Positions 54,145 to 63,869 of a stretch of DNA of 64,000 nt are shown in pieces. The DNA is from Stakelama flava (GTDB lineage: Bacteria; Pseudomonadota; Alphaproteobacteria; Sphingomonadales; Sphingomonadaceae). The stretch lies in NCBI RefSeq assembly GCF_019351405.1, contig NZ_JAHWZX010000012.1:32817-96816 (forward strand), read 5' to 3'. Both the position numbers and the translations under genes were made by a program. The notes under the pieces were generated by a model. It was not told where the DNA came from, did no database searches, and was given only the letters and a program-made list of their open reading frames with translations. The first letter of the stretch is position 1, and each line of letters opens with the position of its first letter.

Positions 54145-55236
54145 ATGACGAAGCCGATGCCCCTTGCCGATTTCAAACGCCTGCCGCCGCTGCACAGCGT
54201 GGCCATGGGCGAGGGGTTGTCGGGCGCGATCGATCCGGTCGCGGCCGCTGGGCCGGAGAGCCGCCGCTTCCTTCGCTATGCATGGTTTGCCGCCGCGCTT
54301 TGCGCCTATGGTGGGAATGCCCGCACAGCGGTGGTGAAACGCGAAGGCGAACCGGTGCTTGCGCTGCCGATGACGAACTTCGGTCCGACGATGCTTCGTT
54401 TTGCCGAAGTCCCGGGCTGCTATTGGCCGTTTCGCGGTTTTCCCGCGCGTGACGATGCCGGGCAGGATGCCTATGCGGCGCTGCTGGCCGCGCTGAGCAG
54501 CGAAATCAACCTGCTGCGCATCGGCCCGGTCTATGACGATGATCCCGTACTCGCGCGACTTCGCGACGCCGCTGCATCGCAGCGCTGGCGTGCGATACCC
54601 CGCTTCATTGCCGACAGCTATATGCTGGATATGGCGGTGGCGCGTGCGGACGGAAGCTGGCCGCGCAATTCGACGCTGCGCAAGAACCGCTATCATGAAA
54701 AACATCTGGCCAGCCATGGCGCGCTTGAATGGTCGTTTGTCGGCGGACGCGGCTGGACGGCAGCGCTGTTCGACGATCTGGCCATGATCGAGGAGGCAAG
54801 CTGGATCGCGGCGAAGACCGATGGCGGCGATGCAAAATTCACCCGCACCGGTCATGGCGCGTTCTGGCGCGCCGCCGCCGACGACCCGGTGATTGCCGAC
54901 ATGATGCGCGCCGCGGTGCTTCGCGTCGACGGAAAGCCCGCCGCCTTTTCGTTCGACCTTGATGCGGGCAGGCTAAAATACGCCGTCGCCAACAGCTATG
55001 ATCCGCAATACGCAAAACATTCGCCCGGAAAGCTAATATATTATCGCAATCTGCTGCAGGCGCTTGAAGCCGGTGTCGAGCGCGTCGACTGGGGCGCGGG
55101 GGACAGCGGGTACAAACGAACGATCGGTGCCGAAAAGGGACCCGCTATTCGTGACTGGCTGTTCGTGCGGCCCGGTGCTCCGGCGCTGGTCGCCGGACTT
55201 GCCGGCGGGCTGTGGATGCGCAGCGGTCAGGCCTGA
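54145..55236 (+). CDS. GNAT/FemAB-like acyltransferase (BioF2-like domain)
   Basis: A 363-aa protein that reads as a two-lobe acetyltransferase of the Acetyltransf_6/FemAB type: STLRKNRYHEKHLASHGALE before the core, then VLRVDGKPAAFSFDLDAG and a GKLIYYRNLLQALEAGVERV motif with DWGAGDSGYKRTIGA in the C-terminal part. Members are often found near exopolysaccharide or cell-envelope genes and transfer acyl or amino-acyl groups. Substrate not deducible. Confidence 0.75.
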   Translation: MTKPMPLADFKRLPPLHSVAMGEGLSGAIDPVAAAGPESRRFLRYAWFAAALCAYGGNARTAVVKREGEPVLALPMTNFGPTMLRFAEVPGCYWPFRGFPARDDAGQDAYAALLAALSSEINLLRIGPVYDDDPVLARLRDAAASQRWRAIPRFIADSYMLDMAVARADGSWPRNSTLRKNRYHEKHLASHGALEWSFVGGRGWTAALFDDLAMIEEASWIAAKTDGGDAKFTRTGHGAFWRAAADDPVIADMMRAAVLRVDGKPAAFSFDLDAGRLKYAVANSYDPQYAKHSPGKLIYYRNLLQALEAGVERVDWGAGDSGYKRTIGAEKGPAIRDWLFVRPGAPALVAGLAGGLWMRSGQA

Positions 55237-55293
55237 ACGTCACAGGACGGGCAGGCGCGGAACCGACCACCCGCGCGAAACGCTACGCAGGGC

Positions 55294-56100
55294 ATGACCC
55301 AGACAGAAAACAACAGTCCCGTCGCCATCGTCACCGGCGCCAGCTCGGGAATCGGCATGGCGGTCGCCAGAAAGCTTGGCCTCGCCGGTACGGCCGTCAC
55401 CATCAACTATCATTCGCATCCCGAACCCGCCGAAGAACTGGCGGGCGAAATCCGGGATAATGGCGGCCGCGCGATAACGGTGGGCGCGGACGTTTCTTCC
55501 GAAGACGGGGTGGCGAAGCTGTTCGATGCGACTCAGCAGGCGTTTGGGCGGGTCGATATTCTGGTCGCCAATTCGGGTGCGCAAAAGGATGCGGGCATCG
55601 CCGAGATGACGCTGGATCAGTGGCGGACGGTCATCGACCTTGACCTGACCGGCCAGTTTCTGTGCTGCCGCGAAGCGGTGCGCCGGTTTCGCGAACAGGA
55701 TGAGGCGGGCCGTCCCTTTCGCGCAAAGGGGGCGATCGTATCGATGACATCGGTCCACGACGCGATTCCCTGGGCCGGGCATATCAATTACGCCGCGGCG
55801 AAGGGCGGCGCGCGCATGCTGGTCGAAACGCTTGCGCAGGAAGTGGCTGGAGAGGGGATTCGCGTCAATGCCGTGGCGCCGGGCGCGATTCGCACCCCGA
55901 TCAACAAGGATGTCTGGGGCGATGAGGCGAGCCTGAAAAAACTGCTCGAACTGATCCCCTATGGCCGGATCGGAGAGCCGGAGGATGTTGCGGAAGCGGT
56001 CGCCTGGCTCGCATCCGATGCCGCCGATTACGTCAGCGGCACTACGCTGTACGTCGATGGCGGAATGATGCTCTATCCCGGCTTCCGCGGAAATGGATAG
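55294..56100 (+). CDS. SDR-family oxidoreductase (glucose 1-dehydrogenase-like)
   Basis: A 268-aa short-chain dehydrogenase with TGASSGIGMAVARKL near residue 15, NSGAQ in place of the usual NNAG, catalytic Ser in VSMTSVHD, and a YAAAKGG motif (YxxxK). A C-terminal YVDGGMMLYPGF end is typical of glucose 1-dehydrogenase-like SDRs. Cofactor and substrate are unverified. It follows the acyltransferase gene by 57 bp on the same strand. Confidence 0.85.
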   Translation: MTQTENNSPVAIVTGASSGIGMAVARKLGLAGTAVTINYHSHPEPAEELAGEIRDNGGRAITVGADVSSEDGVAKLFDATQQAFGRVDILVANSGAQKDAGIAEMTLDQWRTVIDLDLTGQFLCCREAVRRFREQDEAGRPFRAKGAIVSMTSVHDAIPWAGHINYAAAKGGARMLVETLAQEVAGEGIRVNAVAPGAIRTPINKDVWGDEASLKKLLELIPYGRIGEPEDVAEAVAWLASDAADYVSGTTLYVDGGMMLYPGFRGNG

Positions 56101-56405
56101 TCCGCTTCACGCTCGGATATAGCGGAAATACCAGATTTTGTGCCGCAGTTCAATTATCATATTGATATGACATGGGTTTATGGGATTTTTCGAGCCGAAA
56201 TTTGCTCCGGCAATCGCCGTTTTGAGGTGGTGAGGGCATGAATCTCGTTCCATGCCTTCAGGAGTTTCTGTAATACCAAGGTTCGGAGATCGTGATTTTT
56301 GGGGGCTTGCTCCTGGAACAGGCTCGAGCAGCCCTGGCGGATCATGTCGCTCGGCATACGCGCCTGGACACACGGGTCTCATCACTGAATCTTGGTATAA
56401 GGCGG
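56101..56405. other. 305-bp lower-GC gap at the start of accessory DNA
   Basis: AT-rich compared with its surroundings, with no supported coding frame. It contains the 130-bp inverted-repeat element at 56271-56400 and otherwise looks like remnant sequence. Confidence 0.5.
56271..56400. mobile_element. 130-bp MITE-like element with 10-bp terminal inverted repeats
   Basis: TAATACCAAG (56271-56280) and CTTGGTATAA (56391-56400) are inverted repeats matching at 9 of 10 positions and bound a 130-bp segment that lacks an open reading frame of length. It could be a miniature transposable element or an insertion-sequence relic. No flanking direct repeat was identified with confidence. Confidence 0.35.
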
Positions 56406-56663
56406 CTATCCAGCTTTGCGAGCTGGTAGGTCGAAGTTGAGCTTCTTCGGAAAAAGACGGCAAGTTTCCGGCCGCCGATGAGCCATGTCCACATCTTCGC
56501 GCGGAATATACTGGACGGCCGGATAATTTGCCTCGCGCAGCGTCAGCGCGGCAGCCGTGTTGGCGAACTCTTTGCCGCCGGCCGTGACGAGGACGCGCCG
56601 TGGATTACGTTCGATCGTGATCGGATGGTCAGGACCCGGGATTTTGATTGTCTTCTCGGTCAT
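56406..56663 (-). CDS. DUF427-domain protein, C-terminally truncated
   Basis: The first 58 residues match the DUF427 family: MTEKTIKIPGPDHPITIERN, VLVTAGGKEF and ALTLREANYPAVQYIPREDV. Full-length members continue with a YCPYKGD-type stretch and about 45-50 more residues ending in YPDRVD. Here the sequence changes right after DVDMA to unrelated, basic residues. The likely reading is a truncated gene with a random tail, next to the inverted-repeat element; the product is probably non-functional. Confidence 0.6.
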   Translation of the reverse strand: MTEKTIKIPGPDHPITIERNPRRVLVTAGGKEFANTAAALTLREANYPAVQYIPREDVDMAHRRPETCRLFPKKLNFDLPARKAG

Positions 56664-56761
56664 GGCGCGTCTCCTTGCTGATCGAGATATAGGATGTCGG
56701 GTTGAACCTTGGAGCCGGGCGGTTAGACATATCCGGGCCGACGTTTCCGGCGCGAGGGCTT

Positions 56762-57346
56762 TTACGCAAGCGATGCAGCTTGAGGGGAGCCGCCCGATGC
56801 CTGGCGGCCAGCGGTGATCATCTCTCCGTTGAGGCAGAGCGTGACGCGTTCGTCATCTCGCTTCCCAGCAGCGCAAAGCTTCGGAGCAGATAATGCCGCG
56901 GGGAATGGCCGGAGTCCTGTGTCCTCCATTCCTCCAGGGCGCGCGCAACGCTTCTGTCGAACGCAGCAGGCGATCGACAGAGGCGGATTCCTTCGTCTCA
57001 TAGCGCGATGCCAGCTTGAGAAAGCAATCCCGGGCGGCATCGAGCGGCGCCTGATCCGCAGACTGCTCCGCATGGCGGTGTGCAACGCTTGCGGAAAGCC
57101 GCTGCGCTCCCGCGCGAGCAACACATCGTCCTTCGATTTGAAGTAGGAGAAGAACGTGCGGCGCGAAATGCCCGCCGCCCGCGCGATCATATCGAACGTG
57201 GTGGCTTCGTAGCCATTCTCAACAAAAAGCTTGAGCCCGGTCTCGATAATCCGCCGACGCGTCTCGCGGCGCTTTCCCTCGCGCAGGCTTTCCTTCTCCG
57301 ATGCATGTGCCAATGCCCCACCAAAGGTCTGGTTCGTCGACCGCAA
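56762..57346 (-). pseudogene. TetR-family regulator, frameshifted
   Basis: The N-terminal 90 residues (TRRRIIETGLKLFVENGYEA, then the HTH AARAAGISRRTFFSYFKSKDDVLL) are a good TetR DNA-binding domain. After QALHTAM the frame gives composition unlike a protein, while another frame continues with EQSADQAPLDAARDCFLKLA and SVDRLLRSTEALRA, as expected for TetR ligand-binding helices. A second change of frame near 56945 may follow. The gene is therefore interpreted as decaying. Confidence 0.6.
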
Positions 57347-57410
57347 TTCAGGCGGGAATCGCCGAGCGCATAAGCATTGCTAATCCGAGTCTCTATCTCG
57401 CTCGTGTCAG

Positions 57411-59730
57411 CTAGCCAAAATTCAGCTTGTCGAGCGTGATCGGCAGGTCGCGGACGCGGATGCCGGTGGCGTTGAAAACGGCATTGACGACCGCCGCGGC
57501 AACGCCGGTGGTGCCGATTTCACCGATACCGCGCGCGCCCATCGGCGTTCGCGGATCGGGGATGTCGGTCCACATCACATCGATGTCGGGCACGTCGAGA
57601 TGGACCGGCACGTGGTATTCGGCGAGCGAAGTGCTCATGATCCGACCGCTGCGCTCGTCAAGCAGCGTCTCTTCGGTCAGCGCCATGCCCAGTCCCATGA
57701 TCATGCCGCCCTTGAACTGGCTAGTGGCGGTCCGGGCATTGAGGATTCGGCCGCAATCAAAGGCGCCAACCAACCGGTCGACGCGGATCTCGCCGGTCAC
57801 GTCGCTTACCCCGCACCTCGCAGAAGATCGCGGAGGTGCTGTGCATCGAGAATTTGAGCATTTCGAGCGGTGCCGCGCTCTCGCCCGTGACGCGCACTTC
57901 CTCGCGCGCCGCACGCTTGAGAATCGAGGCGAAGCTTTCGTGCCGCGAGGGATCCTCGATTTTGCGCAGTCCGCCTTCGGCAAATTCCACCTCGGCCGGC
58001 TTGAGACCAGCCAGCGGGGTGTCGTTGCCGGCGAGGCGCAGCAATTCGGATGCGAGCTTTGCGCTTGCCGCACTGATCGCCGCGCCGAGAGAGGCGGTTT
58101 GTGAGGAACCGCCGGCAAAGCTGGCGAAGGGCAGGGTCGAATCGCCGATCGTCACCGATACGCTGTCGAGCGGCAGGCCGAGGCGGTCGGCGGCGTGCTG
58201 GCGCTGCACCGTTGCCGTTCCCATGCCCATTTCGTGCGCCGCGCTGGCGACATGCGCGTGCCCGCTGGAATCGAGCGTGATCCGAGCGGAGGTTCCGGGC
58301 ATGCGCGTGAAGGGGAACGTACCGCTCGCGCAGCCCATGCCGATCAGCCATTCGCCATCGGATCGGGTTCGCGGCGCGCCTGAGCGCCGGTCCCAGCCAA
58401 TGCGCTGCGCACCCATGTCGTACGCGGCCATCATGTCGCTCTGCGAATGCGGCGCGCCGCTAACGGGGTCGGAGGTCGCGACATTGCGGCGACGCAGTTC
58501 GACCGGGTCCATCTTCAGCGCATGCGCCAGTTCGTCCATCGCGCACTCGATGGCGAAAGTGCCCGGCGTTTCGCCGGGGCCGCGCATGAAGGAATTGGCC
58601 AGCAGGTCGAGATCGACATAGTGTTGAACGATGTCGAAGCTTTCAGATGCATAGAGCGACCGGCCGGTCAGGCTGAACCCTTCGTCACAATTGCTATAAA
58701 GCGGCTTCGTGGCGTAACCGTGGTGCAGCAGTGCCTTGAGCTTGCCATCGGCGTCGGCGCCCAGCGCCACGCGCTGCTCGGTCTGCGTCCTGCCGCCGAC
58801 CAGGCGGTGCATGCTCGCGCGCGACAGCCTGATGCGCACCGGCCGGCCGGCCAATCTGGCCGCGGCGGCACCCAGGATCTGATGGTCCCACAGCCCCTTG
58901 GCGCCGAACCCGCCGCCGACGAAGGGCGAACTGACGAAGACGTCTGTCTCCTTGATCCCGAACACCTTGGCCAGCGAGCCGGCCGTTGCGTTGATCATCT
59001 GCGTCGCGTCATGCACGATCAGCTTCTCGCCTTGCCAGGCGATCGTCGCAGCATGCGGTTCGATCGGATTGTGACTTTCCCACGGCGTGGCGTAGGTGGC
59101 ATCGATCGAGACGGCGGCTTCGGCCAGCTTCTTGCCGGGATTGCCTTTTTCCAGCCGGTTGCGCTCGATCAGGATCGAGTCCGGCGTGCGGGCATCCGCC
59201 TTTCCTTCCTCGAACCGGGTGCGGGACGAAGCGGCGTCATAGCGCACGCGAACCAACGTTGCCGCATGATCGGCCTGCTCGCGGGTTTCGGCCAGGATGA
59301 CCGCCACGACCTGGCCGTTCCAGCGAATTTCCGCATCCTGCATCACCGGCAGCGTGTGGTTGCCGGCGGCCTTCAGATTTGTGAGGCCGATCGCGGGTGG
59401 AATCTTCAGTCTGGGGGCGTTGCGGTGCGTCATCACCAGCGCCACGCCGGGCGCGGCTTCTGCCGCTGCAACGTCCAGCGCGGCGATCTTCCCACGGGCG
59501 ATCGTGGAATGGACGAAGGCGGCATGGAGCAGATTGTCCATCGGCACTTCGGCGGCGAAGCGGGCTGCGCCGCGCACCTTTTCGGGGCCGTCGACACGTG
59601 GCTGTTGGGTGCCCAGCGCCACTCGCTTTTCCGACAGCTGATCGGGCGAGGCGCCGGGGAGCCACGCCGCGGGAACATGCCCGAGCACGGTCCGAATTCC
59701 GCCGACCAAGGCGTTTTGCAGCTTGCTCAT
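57411..59730 (-). pseudogene. paoC: PaoC-like molybdenum-binding aldehyde oxidoreductase subunit, split by a frameshift
   Basis: A xanthine-dehydrogenase-family Mo-binding subunit. From ATG 59730 (MSKLQNALVGG) the frame carries the Mo-cofactor domains (FVGGGFGAKGLWDHQILGAA, RGPGETPGTFAIE, GSSQTASLGAA) to AIFCEVR. The sequence then needs a one-base shift at the CCCC run 57809-57812 to continue with VSDVTGEIRVDRLVGAFDCG and the GIGEIGTTG end (stop 57411). The extra G in the coding strand breaks an otherwise normal 773-residue enzyme. ATGA overlap with the FAD subunit shows it is the third gene of the operon. A true mutation or a sequencing error are both possible. Confidence 0.85.
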
Positions 59731-60712
59731 GCGTGGTCTCCCGCCAGCGATTGGAGGACGGCGACGATGGTGCGCTGGGCAAGGCCGACCTTGAATGCAT
59801 TGCCTTCCAGGGGCTGGGCGGCGGCCAGCTCTTCCTCTGCCGCGGCCTGAAAGCTTGCGTGCGTCGCCGGCAAGCCGCGTAGGGCGGCTTCGGCGCGCTT
59901 GGCGCGCCACGGCTTCGCAGCGACGCCGCCAAGCGCGATGCGCGCCTCGGCAACCGCGCCATCCACCACGTCCAATCCACCCGCCACCGAGATCAGCGCG
60001 AAGGCATAGCTCGATCGGTCGCGGACCTTGCGATATTCGGAATTCGTCGCGGCCGCAGTGGCCGATGGCAGCTCTATGGCCGTGATCAGTTCACCCGGCC
60101 GCAGCACGGTCTCGATCTCCGGCTGTGTGCCGGGAAGCCGATGGATATCGGCCAGTGGCACGGTGCGCTCACCATCGGGCGCAGCAAGGTGTACGACCGC
60201 GTCGAGTGCGACCAGCGCGACGCACATGTCCGATGGATGCGTCGCCACGCAGTCCTCCGATGCGCCGAGAATGGCGTGATAACGGTTGAATCCGCCGATC
60301 GCATCGCAACCGCTGCCCGGCCGGCGCTTGTTACACTGCGCGCCATCGGCATCGTAGAAATAGACGCAGCGGGTGCGCTGCAGAATGTTGCCGCCCACCG
60401 TCGCCATATTGCGGATTTGCGCCGAGGCGCCGGCCAGCAGGGCGCGCGACAGCATGGGATAGCGGCTGCGGACCAGCGGATGCGCGGCCAGCGCACTGTT
60501 CTTCACCGACGCGTCGACGCGCAAGCCGCCAGTATCGGTTTCACGGATTGAGCCGGGGAATCGGCTGACGTCGACCAGTTCCGAGGCGCTTTCGACATTC
60601 TGGCGTAGCAGATCGACGAGGTTGGTCCCTCCGCCCAAAAAGCGGGCATCACCGGCTGCGCCAAGCGCCAGCGCTTCCGCGCGATCGGACGCGTTGCGAT
60701 AGGAAAACGGGG

Positions 60713-60716
<4 letters not shown>
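59727..60716 (-). CDS. paoB: PaoB-like FAD/4Fe-4S-binding subunit
   Basis: A 329-aa FAD-binding subunit (CO dehydrogenase medium-chain type). The FAD region has FLGGGTNLVDLLRQ and the ATVGGNILQRT motif. Between them and after lies a Cys loop (Cys117, Cys128, Cys137 in CVYFYDADGAQCNKRRPGSG plus C) that matches the 4Fe-4S insertion of E. coli PaoB. It passes electrons between the Mo site subunit and the 2Fe-2S subunit. Its start overlaps the paoA-like stop by four bases. Confidence 0.88.
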
Positions 60717-61222
<506 letters not shown>

Positions 61223-61275
61223 AAACACCTCCGTGCTGAGGCCGGCGCTCAAAATCCGTGCCGACTATGCCGACA

Positions 61276-61300
61276 GAATAGTACGAATTTCGTATTATTC
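61276..61300. promoter_or_regulatory. Palindromic operator upstream of the pao-type operon
   Basis: GAATAGTACGAA (61276-61287) and TTCGTATTATTC (61289-61300) match as inverted repeats at 11 of 12 positions with a 1-bp centre. It lies 54 bp upstream of the paoA start and overlaps the end of the marR gene. A MarR dimer site is the natural reading. Confidence 0.55.
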
Positions 61301-61732
61301 AACTTTCGTATCGGCGATCTTCTCCGTAAGTCGGATAAGCTGCGTTTGTTCCCTGCTATTGAGCGCCCGCAGCATCGCCTCGCAGGCGTTGCGATAGCCA
61401 GCCTTATGATCGTCGACTGCCTGCAGGCCCTTGAGGGTCGCGGTCAGTGCCACGGACCGGCGGTTTTCCTCCGGCCGCCGTCGCTCGATCAGGCCCTTGC
61501 GTACGAGCCGCTCGATCGCCGACGACATCGTGGTTGGGGCGACGTCGAGATAGCTGGCAATTTCGCCGGCGTTGCAGCCCGCATTTTCGCTGATGAAGAC
61601 GAGCGTTTGCGCATCGAGCGCGTTCAGCGCGTTCTCGGCCGCCGCTGCTGCCTCAGCCACCTTGAAGCGCCGCGTGAAGCGTTCGAATGCCAGCGAGAGC
61701 TGGTCGATCTGTTCCTGGGTCGGTTTCGCCAT
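61295..61732 (-). CDS. MarR-family transcriptional regulator, near the pao operon
   Basis: A 145-aa MarR protein: dimerisation helices at both ends and a winged helix in the middle (NAGEIASYLDVAPTTMSSAI, ERRRPEENRRSVALTAT). It is transcribed toward the pao operon with 72 bp between its stop codon and paoA, and a palindrome lies in that gap. It probably represses the oxidoreductase until an aromatic or aldehyde ligand is present (inference). Confidence 0.88.
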   Translation of the reverse strand: MAKPTQEQIDQLSLAFERFTRRFKVAEAAAAAENALNALDAQTLVFISENAGCNAGEIASYLDVAPTTMSSAIERLVRKGLIERRRPEENRRSVALTATLKGLQAVDDHKAGYRNACEAMLRALNSREQTQLIRLTEKIADTKVE

Positions 61733-61876
61733 GGCCAGAACAAAGCATGTGTTCGCGCGTCAAACCAGCGTGATGATGGCTGTTCTGACCCTTTTCAGGC
61801 CAGCGACCTGGCGTCGGAGATGATTTCCGTGGCTGGGCCGTCGCTGGTCGAACGATTAAATCTTGACGCACGTGTG

Positions 61877-61900
61877 CCCGGCTCCGTTGGCGGAGCCGGG
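61877..61900. terminator. GC-rich hairpin after the O-methyltransferase gene
   Basis: CCCGGCTCCG (61877-61886) and CGGAGCCGGG (61891-61900) form a perfect 10-bp stem with a 4-nt loop, 18 bp beyond the O-methyltransferase stop codon. There is no T-tract, so it could be a terminator or a structural hairpin. Confidence 0.45.
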
Positions 61901-61917
61901 CCGCTGACACCCCGAGG

Positions 61918-62583
61918 TCAGCCGAGACGGATCGATAGCTCCACGTCGTCGGTGAAAGGCATCGACATATAGCCATTTGCGACATCGCCGACGCGCTCCA
62001 GATATTCCGGGCAATAGTCGGCATTGTCCGCAATCAGGATTGCGCCCGGCCGCAGGCGATCCTCTACCCGGTCAAGAATATCCGAATAGAGGGCCTTCGC
62101 GCCATCGAGGAGCAGGAGGTCGATTGTTTCAGGAAGGTCGACCGCCAGGGTTTTTAGCGCATCGCCTTCGCGGAATTCGACCAGGTCGACCAGCTTGGCC
62201 TCGGCTAGGTTGGCCTTGGCTCTGGCGATTTTGGCTGGTTCGAACTCGCTGGTGATCAGTTGCCCACCGCCGTTGTCACGCAGAGCAGCAGCGAGATAGA
62301 TCGTGGACAGGCCGAAAGATGTACCGAATTCGACGACCGCGCGTGCATTGGTGGCTCGTGCAAGCATGTAGAGCAGGCCGCCCACTTCGGGCGACACCGC
62401 CAGCGCGTAATCCTTCAGCTTGGCATAGAAATCGCGATATTCGGTCTTGCTGCGCATCATCAACTGATGCCCGTCGCCAGTGGTGCCGGCAAAGACCGGG
62501 CTTCGCGTCGGCGGGTTGGCGTCAGCCTCGGCAAACAGTCGCGTGAGAAGAGGCGCCACAGGGGCGCTTGAAAGCGTCGTCAT
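61918..62583 (-). CDS. SAM-dependent O-methyltransferase (class I, family 3 type)
   Basis: A 221-aa methyltransferase with VVEFGTSFGLSTIYLAAALR as motif I (about residues 84-103), GDALKTLAVDLPETIDLLLL as the motif II region and ILIADNADY near residue 180. This is the layout of catechol/caffeoyl-CoA type O-methyltransferases. The phenolic substrate is not deducible. It is divergent from a TetR gene with a palindrome in the shared gap. Confidence 0.85.
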   Translation of the reverse strand: MTTLSSAPVAPLLTRLFAEADANPPTRSPVFAGTTGDGHQLMMRSKTEYRDFYAKLKDYALAVSPEVGGLLYMLARATNARAVVEFGTSFGLSTIYLAAALRDNGGGQLITSEFEPAKIARAKANLAEAKLVDLVEFREGDALKTLAVDLPETIDLLLLDGAKALYSDILDRVEDRLRPGAILIADNADYCPEYLERVGDVANGYMSMPFTDDVELSIRLG

Positions 62584-62598
62584 CCGGGTTCTCCGATA

Positions 62599-62621
62599 GA
62601 CAGGCGAGGGACTTGCCTGTC
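62599..62621. promoter_or_regulatory. TetR-type palindrome in the O-methyltransferase/tetR gap
   Basis: GACAGGCGAG (62599-62608) and CTTGCCTGTC (62612-62621) are inverted repeats with one mismatch and a 3-bp centre. It lies in the 97-bp gap between the divergent methyltransferase and TetR genes, where a TetR dimer would control both. Confidence 0.6.
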
Positions 62622-62680
62622 GTCCCGGAAAATACGACTGGTTCGTCAGGTTTGACTATTCGCATTGGCAGGACGCCCGT

Positions 62681-63331
62681 ATGACCGCCGCTCGAAACAC
62701 GCGCGTTTCCTCGCGAAAGCAGCCAAAACAAGCGCGTTCCAACCTGCTCGTCGAGGCGGTGCTCGAGGCTGCTGTTCAGGTTTTGACGAAGGAAGGCGCG
62801 CAGCGATTCACCACCGCACGAGTCGCGGAGCGCGCTGGCGTCAGCGTGGGCTCCCTCTACCAGTATTTTCCCAACAAGGCGGCGATCCTGTTCCGCCTGC
62901 AGAGCGACGAGTGGCAACGCACTTCGACGCTATTGCGGAGCATCCTGGAGGATGCGACCACGCTGCCGATCGCCCGGTTACGCCGGTTGGTCCATGCCTT
63001 CATTCGGTCGGAATGCGAGGAGGCCGCGATCCGCACTGCCCTCAGTGATGCGGCGCCACTCTATCGCGACGCGCCCGAGGCGATCGAAGCGAAGAGGGAC
63101 AATGCCGAGATTTTCCGGGCATTTCTGGGCGAGGCGCTGCCGGGCGCATCCGAAGACGCGCGTATGCTTGCTGGCAATCTGATCAAGATGACGCTGAGCG
63201 AGGTCGGCAGCAGTTTTTCGGAAACGCCAAGGACCAAACAGGAAATTGCTGCCTGGTCGGCGGCGCTGGCTGATATGCTCTGCGCCTATCTCGAACGGCT
63301 GAACACTCAAGCGCCGTCGGCACTCGGATAG
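62681..63331 (+). CDS. TetR-family transcriptional regulator
   Basis: A 216-aa TetR protein: the HTH AERAGVSVGSLYQYFPNKAA at about residues 48-67, and a helical ligand-binding domain. The recognition helix (SVGSLYQYFPNK) is the classic sub-family pattern. The regulated genes are probably the divergent O-methyltransferase and itself, through the palindrome at 62599. Confidence 0.92.
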   Translation: MTAARNTRVSSRKQPKQARSNLLVEAVLEAAVQVLTKEGAQRFTTARVAERAGVSVGSLYQYFPNKAAILFRLQSDEWQRTSTLLRSILEDATTLPIARLRRLVHAFIRSECEEAAIRTALSDAAPLYRDAPEAIEAKRDNAEIFRAFLGEALPGASEDARMLAGNLIKMTLSEVGSSFSETPRTKQEIAAWSAALADMLCAYLERLNTQAPSALG

Positions 63332-63349
63332 ACTGTTCAAAGCAGGCAT

Positions 63350-63823
63350 TTATCGCATGAGGTCGTCGGCGAAGCGACGAAGAAGCCTCCGCAAGTCGTC
63401 GAGTTCGGCATCGGTCCACGAAACCAGGATGCGATTGGCCAATCGTTCGCGCGCCGCATCGAGCGCTGTAACCATTTTCTGTCCCTTCGCGCTAACGGTC
63501 GCCTCGCGAACGCGCTTGTCGGTGGCCGAGGCGCGGCGTTCGATCAGCCCGAGTTCCTCCAGCTTCGTCATCTGGCGGCTGATCGTCGTGTGGTCGCGCC
63601 CCGTTCGATCCGCAACCTCGACCACGCCGACCGGGCCGTAGCGGGCAACGCTTGCGAGCAGAGGAAACAGCGCGCGGTCGAGCGGAATGCCGGCTTCGGC
63701 CACCAGCCGCTCATCACGGCTCGGCCGGTTTATCTCCTCGACCAGATCGATGATGGCGGCGTGCAATCCTCGCAGGATTTCGGAATCGTGTGTATTATTC
63801 ACCTTTCTTCTTGCCCCACTCAT
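63350..63823 (-). CDS. MarR-family transcriptional regulator
   Basis: A 157-aa MarR protein with the winged helix at VGVVEVADRTGRDHTTISRQ, followed by MTKLEELGLIERRASATDKR. It starts at ATG 63823 or at GTG 63802 (MNNTHDSE), which cannot be resolved from the context. Divergent from an FAD monooxygenase gene and likely its regulator. Confidence 0.88.
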   Translation of the reverse strand: MSGARRKVNNTHDSEILRGLHAAIIDLVEEINRPSRDERLVAEAGIPLDRALFPLLASVARYGPVGVVEVADRTGRDHTTISRQMTKLEELGLIERRASATDKRVREATVSAKGQKMVTALDAARERLANRILVSWTDAELDDLRRLLRRFADDLMR

Positions 63824-63830
63824 TTATGCT

Positions 63831-63853
63831 CAATATGTGCATATTACACATTG
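63831..63853. promoter_or_regulatory. Palindromic site between the marR and FAD monooxygenase genes
   Basis: CAATATGT (63831-63838) and ACACATTG (63846-63853) are inverted repeats matching at 7 of 8 positions. The site lies in the 46-bp gap between the two divergent start codons, so repressor bound here would block both. Confidence 0.5.
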
Positions 63854-63869
63854 ATTCGCGGAGCTGCCA

